In this document: in pieces, positions 45,558 through 53,800 of the stretch
How positions within the stretch are numbered: the first letter of the stretch is position 1
Layout of the letters: the number at the start of each line of letters is the position of its first letter
NCBI RefSeq assembly: GCF_000972495.1
Contig: NZ_LATM01000012.1
Location: forward strand, 86,297 to 150,296
Source of the DNA: Hymenobacter terrenus
GTDB taxonomy: Bacteria; Bacteroidota; Bacteroidia; Cytophagales; Hymenobacteraceae
Length of the DNA stretch: 64,000 bases
Direction of reading: 5' to 3'
Notes under the pieces: model-generated
Database searches by the model: none
Told to the model about the DNA's origin: nothing
What the model saw: only the letters and a program-made list of their open reading frames with translations
Made by a program: the position numbers and the translations under genes

Positions 45558-46799
45558 ATGGCTTCTTTCTATGCCGAGCTACGCGTAGCGGGGTACGTGT
45601 TCCGTATCTGGCATTGCACCTACGGCAGCACGCAGGATACTGACGCCCGCAGCCGGGCCACTGCCAAGGTGCGCCAGACCCTGGCCGAGTTCGTGCTCGA
45701 CGTGCCCGACCACGACTTTTTAGAAGGGTGGGCCAGCGACCCGCTTAAACGTCTGGCCGCCGAGGCCGTCTTTTCCGACGCCACGGGCCAGACCCTGGAA
45801 ACGCTAAGCTTCGCGGCAGCCTATTGCGTGGGCTACCAGGAGTTTTTTAGTAGCGGCGACACCGAGGGCGGCTCCTACCAGTGCCGGGTCACCCTCTCCG
45901 ACCCCGACGGCTGGCACTGGCAGCCCGGCGGCCCCGCCCCCAGCCCACAGGCCTTCGAGCAGAACCCGTTCGTGCTGCCGCAGACGCCGGTGGTGCCACC
46001 CGTACCAGTGCCCCCGGTGGAGGTACCCGTACCACCCGCCCCGCTGGGGCTATTGGCACGCTTGCTGGCCCTGCTGCCCGAGTTAGGGGTAGCAGCAGCG
46101 GTGGCGGTGCTCGTGCCCACCAACAGCCGCGACGACCCGGGCTACCAATCCGAGTGGGATTTCATTCGCCGCAATACCCCACCCACCGATAAGGACCGCG
46201 CCGAACTGGCCGACTTGGAGCGCCGCCATGCCGACGGCACCCTGACGGCCGACGAGGAGGCCCACTTGCTGGCCTTGCTGGCCAGGGTCAAGGGGCTGCG
46301 GTTGGCTAGCTTGTCGGATGCCGGCTTCAATGAGGAATGGGACCGCACCGCGCCGCCGGAATTGGCCCAACTAGATTTACAAAGTACCCTGAACCACGTG
46401 GAAAGCCGGGATTATTCCGTGCCCCGAAAACGAGGAATTGGCGGGACTCACAACGCGGCGGAATGGGCGAAATACAATAATGAATACGTAGAAGTTACCC
46501 GCACCGCTCATCCTTCCGTGCCGGGGGTGTACAACATCAACTACCAGATTTTCGCCCTTGACCCCAAAGGCAAACCCACCGGCGGGCTAGTAGCTGAAGT
46601 ATTTCCCAAAACCATATATGACCCACAGATTTGGCCTCGGCCACGGCTGGAACGCGCATTGAAAGAGGCAGTGCAAAATGCTCACACTACCCATAACGGG
46701 GTCTTGAGTTCTCCGTGGTGGGAAGGAACCACGCGCGAAGGCTATGTAATTCGAGGCACGAATCGCAACGGTAAAATAGAAACTTTCTTCTTCAAGTAA
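45558..46799 (+). CDS. TssD/Hcp-toxin chimera with CdiA-type C-terminal domain
   Basis: 413 residues from the ATG at 45558. Residues 1-130 are a Bacteroidota TssD/Hcp tube protein: FYAELRVAGYVFRIWHCTYGS, TQDTDARSRATAKVRQ, then SYQCRVTLSDPDGWHW. A Pro/Val-rich linker (VPPVPVPPVEVPVPP) and a hydrophobic stretch (LLARLLALLPELGVAAAVAVL) come next, then a helical charged segment. The C-terminal ~130 residues (KRGIGGTHNAAEW, HPSVPGVYNINYQIFALDPKG, KTIYDP) resemble toxin C-terminal domains of CdiA-type polymorphic toxins, with the GGTHN histidine as a possible active-site residue. I recall nuclease-like activity for such domains, but that is inference here. The effector would travel inside the type VI tube. 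The immunity gene follows after 2 bp. Confidence 0.85.
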   Translation: MASFYAELRVAGYVFRIWHCTYGSTQDTDARSRATAKVRQTLAEFVLDVPDHDFLEGWASDPLKRLAAEAVFSDATGQTLETLSFAAAYCVGYQEFFSSGDTEGGSYQCRVTLSDPDGWHWQPGGPAPSPQAFEQNPFVLPQTPVVPPVPVPPVEVPVPPAPLGLLARLLALLPELGVAAAVAVLVPTNSRDDPGYQSEWDFIRRNTPPTDKDRAELADLERRHADGTLTADEEAHLLALLARVKGLRLASLSDAGFNEEWDRTAPPELAQLDLQSTLNHVESRDYSVPRKRGIGGTHNAAEWAKYNNEYVEVTRTAHPSVPGVYNINYQIFALDPKGKPTGGLVAEVFPKTIYDPQIWPRPRLERALKEAVQNAHTTHNGVLSSPWWEGTTREGYVIRGTNRNGKIETFFFK

Positions 46800-46801
46800 T
46801 T

Positions 46802-47233
46802 ATGAGCGTTTTTTGGAGCATTATTGATAACCCCTCGGACCCGTCCATCGGCATAGCTGTCTCGGTGCCTGGCGGGCCGATTTGGCCAGATTTTTTCACG
46901 GGGATAAGATTGAACAAATACCCGAGGGTTATCGAAGCGGTGGCAGGTGAAGTCGGCGCCCACGATGAGTTGGCAGGCGTAAACTTTCCAGCTGGTTTGG
47001 CGCAGTTAGACCCCACCGCTCCTCCAATACCAGCAGATTCCGTAGAAATTTATGTTCATGGAGGGGAAGATGAAGTCTTACCCCGGTCAACTTTCTACGC
47101 GATACTATTAGCTTTTGCCGAGCGCTTAGTGGAGCGCCCCGGCCAACCCGCAGAATGGTACACGGCCATGCACGAAGCATTGGATAAGCTCCGGGCTAAA
47201 ATAGCCGCCGACACTGCCGCAACAGCGCAGTAG
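46802..47233 (+). CDS. Candidate cognate immunity protein
   Basis: 143 residues, cytoplasmic, starting 2 bp after the toxin stop. It is acidic, with aromatic residues in the first half (FWSIIDNPSDPSIGIAVSVP, then IWPDFFTGIRLNKYPRVIEA) and a helical C-terminus (EWYTAMHEALDKLRAKIAADT). I do not know a precise family, but a small acidic protein immediately behind a CdiA-type toxin domain is the usual arrangement of an immunity gene. It lacks a signal peptide, in agreement with a toxin that acts in the cytoplasm. Confidence 0.75.
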   Translation: MSVFWSIIDNPSDPSIGIAVSVPGGPIWPDFFTGIRLNKYPRVIEAVAGEVGAHDELAGVNFPAGLAQLDPTAPPIPADSVEIYVHGGEDEVLPRSTFYAILLAFAERLVERPGQPAEWYTAMHEALDKLRAKIAADTAATAQ

Positions 47234-47264
47234 GTGCTCGGTAGCCCTATAGCAAGCGGCGTGC

Positions 47265-47464
47265 TACGGGGGCTACCAGGAGTTCTTTGCCAGCGGCGAC
47301 ACCGACAGCGGCTCCTATCAGTGCCGGGTCACGCTCTCCGACCCCGATGGCTGGCGTTGGCAAGCGGGCGGGCTCCTAAGTCCGCAGGTGGGGCGGCAAA
47401 ACCCATTCGTGCCCGACCAGGCCTCCCGTACCGACTCACCCCTATGGACAAACTACGCAAGACT
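47265..47464 (+). pseudogene. Orphan 3' fragment of a second Hcp gene
   Basis: Reads GYQEFFASGDTDSGSYQCRV, then TLSDPDGWRWQAGG and QNPFV, nearly the same as GYQEFFSSGDTEGGSYQCRV in the intact Hcp-toxin 1.4 kb upstream. It begins abruptly, has no start, and its frame ends soon after the linker. It is probably the remainder of an older Hcp effector left when the present toxin-immunity pair was inserted or exchanged. Confidence 0.8.
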
Positions 47465-47504
47465 TGCTGACGGCTGTGCGGGCCGAACAAGCCACTGCCA
47501 AAGC

Positions 47505-47555
47505 AGCAAGGGCTGAGGCGGCCTGGATTTCTCCAGACCGGCCGCAGCCCTTGCT
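47505..47555. terminator. Terminator-like stem after malQ
   Basis: AGCAAGGGCTG and CAGCCCTTGCT form the outer stem, and CTGG/CCAG with GGCGG/CCGGCC form an inner one. It lies 28 bp beyond the malQ stop on the minus strand. Confidence 0.6.
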
Positions 47556-47582
47556 ATTAAACCTGATGTTGAGAGAACCCCG

Positions 47583-50501
47583 CTAGGCGCGGCCGCTGGC
47601 CTGCACTAGCCCACGTAGGGGCTCGTTGAAACCTATGGCATCGACCAGCTCTTCCAATGGGAGGTGCAGGCGGTATTTCCAGAAGTGCGTAGGGTTGCTG
47701 GGCACGTTGATTTGCTCTTCGTGCGGATTGGCGCGGCGCAGGTGGCTGTCCATGGCCAGCAAATCCTGGAGGGGGAAGATGGCCCACATGGCGGGCGAGT
47801 GCAGGTGCTGCACGAGGATTTCGCGCGCCACCCAGGGCTCGCAGTAGAACGGTGCCACCTCGCGCCAATGGCCGAGAATGGTTTCGAAAAAGCGTTGGGT
47901 GCGCACCCGGTCTTCCTCCCACCAGCCGCGGATGGTGCTCATGTCGTGGCTGCTGGTTGTGACTACGCTGAGGTAGGGCGCGGCGTCGGGATGGCCGAAC
48001 TCGGTTTCGGGGTTGGCGGGCATGCGCTGAATGTTGAGGCCCAGGATGCCGAGTTCCTTCATCACGCCGGGCACTGAGGCCGGTACCATGCCCAGGTCTT
48101 CGCCGCAGATGAGCATGTCGGTAGCGTAGCGCACCGGCGGCAGCTTCACGAGGCCCTGCTGGCGCCAGAATTCCTCATGGCGGCGGAAGAAGAAGTCCAC
48201 GTAGATGTCGTCGTAAAGGCGGCGGCGGTCTTCGTCGCGGTCCAGCTCCCGGAACGAGTAGCTCTTATTGAGCGTGATGCGCGGGTGGTAGAAGTCGTCG
48301 CCGGCGGGCACGAACAGGACCTCATTTACCAGCGAAAACAGGCCTTTTTGCAGCCAGGCAAAGTAGTCGGTGAGTTCAGTTAAAAGTTGAGAGTTAAGAG
48401 TTAAGAGCTGGGTGCTATTGTTTAGCCCGTCCGTCCCAACGTTTACCTCTCCACTCTTAACTCTTAACTCTTCACTCTTAACTCTCACCTTCTCCGCGAT
48501 GTAGGCCTCAATCTTGCGCTGATTGTTGACGGGCTCCTTCAAGTGGATGCGGCCGAAGCTGGCGTCGTACAGGTACTCGTCGAATACGGCCTGGGCTTCG
48601 CCCTGGAAAATGTCCTGAAGCATGTGCCAGCGGATGTAGGGCTCGCACAGACGGCTGTAGTCGAACCAGCCGAGGCGGCGCTCAATTTCGTGGCGGTGCA
48701 GCGGCAAGGCCGGCGCGAAGTGACCCAGCAAGCCTTCGACCGACTCGATGGGCATCTCCCAGATGCGGAAGAAGCCCAGAATGTGGTCGATGCGCAAGGT
48801 GTCGAAATAGCGGGCGAGGTGGCCCAGGCGCTGCTTCCACCAGGCATAGCCGTCTTCGGCCATGCGCGTCCAGTTGTAGGTGGGAAAGCGCCAGTTCTGG
48901 CCAGTGGTGGAAAAATCGTCGGGCGGGGCGCCGGCCTGGCGGTCCATATGGTAAAGCTCGGGCTGGGTCCAGGCATCCACCGAGTGGCGGTAGATGCCGA
49001 TGGGCAGGTCGCCTTTCAGCACCACGCCGCGGCTGCGGGCGTAGCTCACGGCCTCGCGCAGCTGCTGGTCGAGGTGAAACTGCACGAAGAAGAACAGGCC
49101 GTACTGATCGTAATCAGCGGCGGTTTCGGCGGTCAGCTCGGCCAGGTTCTGCGGGGTGCGGAACTCCGCGGGCCACTGCTGAAAATCGGCGGTGTGGAAC
49201 CGGTCGCGCAGGGCCGAAAAGGCTGCGTACGGCACCAGCCAATCGGCTTGGCTGGCGTAAAACTCGCGGTACCGGGCGTCGGCCAGGAAGGTCTTCTTCT
49301 CCTGCTGATACAGCAGTTTGAGGAACTTCCACTTGGCGTTCATCACCGGCTCGTAGTCCACGAAATCCTTGGCATTGAGCTCGGCTTTAAGCTGAGCCAG
49401 CTCCTTGGCCGCTTTCTTGTCTTTGAGGGCCGCGATGCCTTCGAGGTGAATGAACTGCGGGTGCAGGGCAAATACCGAAATAGCGGCATACGGGTACGAA
49501 TCGACCCAGGTGTGGGTAGCCGTGGTGTCGTTAATGGGCAGAATCTGCACCAGCTTCAGGCCGGTTTGCACGGCCCAGTCGGTCAGCAGCCTCAAATCGG
49601 AAAACTCGCCCACGCCGAGGCCGGTTTCGCTCCGCATGGCAAAGACGGGCAGCGCCACGCCCGCCCCGCGCCAGGCATCGGGATGGCGGTAAGCTTCGTC
49701 GTTGAAAACGCGGGCAACGGTGTGGTCGTTAGTGGCGGGGATGACGCGGTTTTCGCCGGTTTCCATGTCGAGGGCATGGCCAGCGGCCGCATCCCACACG
49801 GCGTATTTATAGAAGCAGTCTTCGGCGGGGTTTTCGAGCTTGACGGAGCCGGTCCAGGTTGGATATTCGCTGTCCGACAACACCAGGCATTTGGTATTGT
49901 CCCAGGCCCCGAGGGCGGGGTCGGAGCCGAGCACGCACAGACCGAGCTGGGGCGCAACGCGGGGTGCAACGAGGCGGAACACAGTTTCACCCGCAGCGGG
50001 CGCATGGGTTGTTGGCTGTTGGAAAGCAGCCGTTGGCTCTGCGGCGGCTTTGGCCGATTTCGCGGTGCTGGCCTTGGCCTTTTTGGCTTTGGGCGCGGGC
50101 TCCTCAGCAGGTGCGGCAGGGGCCGGGGCGGAGGCAGAGCGGCGAAACAGGGCCTTGGTGAAAGCGGCCGTCAGTAGTTCGTTTTCGGGTTGGGCGGGGG
50201 CGCGCCAGTAGTCGGCCAGGTTGAGGAGCGGGGTGCGGGCCGCATCGTACGTCACCGTGCGGTTGGGGCCGAATTCCCACTGCTCACTGCCGGTGTTGGC
50301 ATCGAGCAGAACATACTTATAGGTAAGTGCACCCACGGCATCGGCAACGGTGAGCTCGTGGCTCCAGCAGGTGGTGGCTTCGTCGTACTGCATGAGCACG
50401 GCCGCGGCCGGCTGCCAGGCACCCAGGTTGGGGTGAGAGCCACAAACGGCCAAGCGCTGGCCGTATACGGTGCGGTAGGGAAGGGAAAAACGTAGTATCA
50501 T
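47583..50501 (-). CDS. malQ: 4-alpha-glucanotransferase (amylomaltase) with starch-binding domains
   Basis: 972 residues. Two CBM20-like carbohydrate-binding domains occupy about residues 1-100 (LAVCGSHPNLGAWQPA) and 165-270 (LCVLGSDPALGAWDNTK). A linker with Ala/Lys-rich text (KAKKAKASTAKSAKAAAEP) lies between. The GH77 catalytic domain covers the rest, with LRIDHILGFFRIW (nucleophile Asp) and DMLICGEDLGMVP (acid/base Glu). It transfers glucan segments between maltodextrins in starch or glycogen use. An in-frame insertion of about 39 residues (RVKSEELRVKSGEV, then STQLLTLNSQLLTE) comes from a DNA palindrome at 48371-48488. It starts divergently from tamB. Confidence 0.93.
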   Translation of the reverse strand: MILRFSLPYRTVYGQRLAVCGSHPNLGAWQPAAAVLMQYDEATTCWSHELTVADAVGALTYKYVLLDANTGSEQWEFGPNRTVTYDAARTPLLNLADYWRAPAQPENELLTAAFTKALFRRSASAPAPAAPAEEPAPKAKKAKASTAKSAKAAAEPTAAFQQPTTHAPAAGETVFRLVAPRVAPQLGLCVLGSDPALGAWDNTKCLVLSDSEYPTWTGSVKLENPAEDCFYKYAVWDAAAGHALDMETGENRVIPATNDHTVARVFNDEAYRHPDAWRGAGVALPVFAMRSETGLGVGEFSDLRLLTDWAVQTGLKLVQILPINDTTATHTWVDSYPYAAISVFALHPQFIHLEGIAALKDKKAAKELAQLKAELNAKDFVDYEPVMNAKWKFLKLLYQQEKKTFLADARYREFYASQADWLVPYAAFSALRDRFHTADFQQWPAEFRTPQNLAELTAETAADYDQYGLFFFVQFHLDQQLREAVSYARSRGVVLKGDLPIGIYRHSVDAWTQPELYHMDRQAGAPPDDFSTTGQNWRFPTYNWTRMAEDGYAWWKQRLGHLARYFDTLRIDHILGFFRIWEMPIESVEGLLGHFAPALPLHRHEIERRLGWFDYSRLCEPYIRWHMLQDIFQGEAQAVFDEYLYDASFGRIHLKEPVNNQRKIEAYIAEKVRVKSEELRVKSGEVNVGTDGLNNSTQLLTLNSQLLTELTDYFAWLQKGLFSLVNEVLFVPAGDDFYHPRITLNKSYSFRELDRDEDRRRLYDDIYVDFFFRRHEEFWRQQGLVKLPPVRYATDMLICGEDLGMVPASVPGVMKELGILGLNIQRMPANPETEFGHPDAAPYLSVVTTSSHDMSTIRGWWEEDRVRTQRFFETILGHWREVAPFYCEPWVAREILVQHLHSPAMWAIFPLQDLLAMDSHLRRANPHEEQINVPSNPTHFWKYRLHLPLEELVDAIGFNEPLRGLVQASGRA
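48371..48488. repeat. Palindromic repeat inserted in frame within malQ
   Basis: The left arm has repeated AGAGTTAAGAGTTAAGAG and the right arm its complement CTCTTAACTCTTAACTCT, with a middle of about 35 bases. Direct iterations of the GAGTTAA unit occur within each arm. Length 118 bp as drawn; an insertion of 117 bp would keep the frame. Known relatives of this kind of short repeat insert in and between genes in several bacteria. Confidence 0.75.
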
Positions 50502-50819
50502 GAGGGTTGGTGGGGTTGGGCGCGCAAGATAAGGCTTCGCCTAACGAGGAGTTGCGCGAGGAATTGTACAAGAGTGGAACAGCGGGATTAAGTGGTTGGG
50601 GACGGGCGGGCATTTCAGCAGGGTTGCTTACTGATTCGGAAACGTTGGCTCACCCTGAAAGTGGCTTTAAAATCGCGCCCAACAAGGCCACCGAAAACCC
50701 GGCTAATGCCCCTTCCAACGGGCTCATCGCGAAAGCGCGCGCCAATTAGAACAGTTATTATTCTATATAACATAAAGCGCCGCCCTTGCCAACCCAAGCC
50801 GCTCATTTTGCGTTTGGCA
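50502..50819. other. Divergent promoter region of malQ and tamB
   Basis: No gene is accepted. The last 70 bases before tamB are AT-rich (TTATTATTCTATATAACAT) and likely hold its promoter. An 80-residue plus-strand frame at 50507-50749 has no recognisable features. Confidence 0.4.
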
Positions 50820-53800
50820 ATGACGTCCCGCTTTGTTTGGTGCTTATTTCCTCCTGCTTTGTCCACATTTTTGCGTCGCGCTCTTTACGGATTGCTGGGG
50901 TTATTCGCCCTGGTCCTGCTGCTTATTATCGGGGTGGTAGTTGTGCTACAATTCCCCGCCGGGCAGGATTTTGTGGCCCGCCGAGCCGAAAGCTTCCTCC
51001 GGGGCAAGCTGAAAACCGAGGTGCGCATCGGGCGGTTTCGCACCGATTTTCGCCACGCCATCAACCTCGACGGCGTGTATCTGGCCGACCAGCAACGCGA
51101 TACGCTGCTGTCGGTGGGGCATTTGGGCGTTGATATCGACATCTGGGCGCTGCTGAACAAGCAAATCAACGTTTCGAACGTGGAGCTGAACGACGGCCGC
51201 GTGCGCCTGACCCGCACCGAGCCCGATTCGGTGAACAACTACGACTTCATCATCGCCGCGTTCAGCGACCCGAACGCACCAGTGGATACCACCGCCTCGG
51301 GCCTGAAATACGACATTGGCAAGGCCCGGCTCACCAACATCTACTTCACCCAGCAAGACCAGGTGACCGGTTCTGACATCCGGGCCCGCATTGGCGAATT
51401 CACGGCCAATATGGACGAGGTGGATGTGGATAACTCGGTGTATAAAGTGGATAACGCGGCTTTGCGGCGCTCAGCCATCAGCATTGTCCAAACCAAAACG
51501 GCTCCGGAAGTGGACAACCCCGCTCCTACCGAGCCGCTCACGCTGCAATTCGGCCTGAACAGGGCCACGCTCGACAGCGTGCAGTTTACATATAAGAATA
51601 ATCCGGCGGCGCAATTCATTAGCACAACCATTGGCCTGGCCGACATTACGGCTCGGGATATTGACCTGCAAAAGCAGCGCATCAACCTCAACAAGCTCGT
51701 TCTCAAGGGTACCACCTTCGCCTACGCTCAGAACGAAGCCGTGCCCGTGGAGCAGCGTGTGGTGAACCCCGCCGAAGCCGTGCGCAATCTCGACGAGGCC
51801 ACCGACAAAGTGAAAGCCGCCAATGGTCAGGCCGCCGCCTCGCCGGGCTGGCGCGTGCTGCTGGAACAGTCCGACATCAGCGGGCTGGCCGTCAATTTTG
51901 ACAACTTCAACGAGCCCAAGCAACGGACCCGCATTCCGGCGATGGACTACAACCACCTGCACTTCACCGACCTGGTGCTGAACACCCGTAACTTGTCGTA
52001 CTCCGAAAACCGGACCACGGCGCGGGTCGAGAACCTGGCGGGCAAGGAGCAAAGCGGCTTCCGCATCGACTCCTGGAAAGCCAATGTGGTGTACGACTCG
52101 GTGCAAATCCGCCTCGACAGCTTGGATTTGGTGACGCCCCACACCCGGATTCGTCGCACGCTGGCCATTGGCTACGAGTCGCTGGACGCGCTCGGCGACA
52201 CCAAGAAGCTGCCGAATATGAAGATTGAGGGCGATTTGCGCAACGTGCGCCTGGGCTTCCGCGATATTCTGTACCTGGCGCCGGACCTGGCGGGCACTTC
52301 CCCCTTCAACACGGGCCCCAACCAGTCGGTGCTGCTCAACGGGCAGATTACCGGCCGGGTAGGCGACTTCACGGTGCGCAACCTGGAGTTTGTGGGCCTG
52401 CGCAATACCGTGCTCAAAGCGCGGCGCGGCCGCATTCAGGGCCTGCCCAACGTCGACCAGCGCCTATATACCGACCTCGACCTTCAGCAGTTCAGCACTT
52501 CCGAAGCCGACATTCGCAGCCTGGCCCCCAAGGGTAGCATCCCGAACAATATCAGCATTCCGCCCGCGCTGGCGCTGAGTGGCACTTTCCGCGGCCGGCC
52601 TACCACGCTGCAGTTTGATACCAATCTGAACCTACGCTCCAGCTACGGCAACATTGGGTTCAGCGGCAACCTGGGGGCGGCGCAGGCCAGCGGGCGGCAG
52701 CCGCTGCTGGGCACGTTCGCGGTGAGTGGGTTTGACTTTGGCCGACTACTGAAAAACCCGCAGCTTGGCCGCGTCACGGCCACTGGGCGCCTCAATGCTA
52801 CCGGCAATCTGAAAGACCCGGCCACGCTGGTGGGCCAAGTGAAAGCCACCGTGCAGAGCGCCCGCTACAACGGCTACACTTACCGCGGCGTGGGCGCCAC
52901 CGTCGACCTCGACCAGAACCGCTACATTATCAGCGCCAGCAGCAAGGACGACCCCAACCTGAACCTCGACCTGCGCGCCGTGGTGAATCTGCGCGACGCC
53001 CGCAACCCGACCTACGAGTTGAACTCGCTAAACCTGCGCGCTGCTAATCTTAGGGCACTGGGCTTCTACACCGGCGGCGACCTGCGCGTGCAAGGCAACT
53101 TGGTGGCCAACCTACGGGGTGCCGACGCCAACTCCCTCAACGGCACGTTTGGCGGGCAGAAAATTGTGATTGCGCGCGACAACCAGCCCTTCGCCTTGGA
53201 CTCGCTGAATGGTCGCATCGTGCAAACGCCCGCTCGCACGGCCGTGACAGTGACATCCGACATTGCCAACGTGGGCCTGGACGGCAACGTCCACCTCGGC
53301 GACCTGGCCACGGAGCTACAGCAGCATGTTGACCGCTATTTCGACCTGCCCGGCGTGAAGTACGTGGCCAGCAACGCCGACCGGCACTTCACCTACTCTC
53401 TGCAACTCAAAAACCCCGCGCTTGCCACGAAGCTGGTGCCGGGTCTGAAGCGGATTTCGCCTTTCACGCTGGCCGGCGACTACAGCCGTCAGGCCGCGCG
53501 CCTCACGGCAAAGACGGACATTCCCGTTATTCGCTACAATAACTATCGGCTCGATTCGCTGCGCCTGGATGTGGGGTCGGATGCCAGCAAGCTCAACTAC
53601 AGCCTGCTCATGGCCCGTGCCGCCCAGGACACCACGCTGAAGCTGCGCGCCCCCAGCATCACCGGCAACGTGGCCGACAACAAGGTTTTCACTCGCGTGG
53701 CCATCCTCGGCGACTCGGCCAACCGGGAGCGGCTGGCACTGGCCGGCACGCTGTCCATCAATGATGAACAGGTAACAATTAATAACCGACGGGTTACGGG

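Noticed and set aside
48543..50177. 544-residue plus-strand open frame opposite malQ
   Set aside because: The minus-strand MalQ is unmistakable; this frame is its shadow.
50507..50749. 80-residue plus-strand frame between malQ and tamB
   Set aside because: No recognisable motif and lies in the divergent promoter region.
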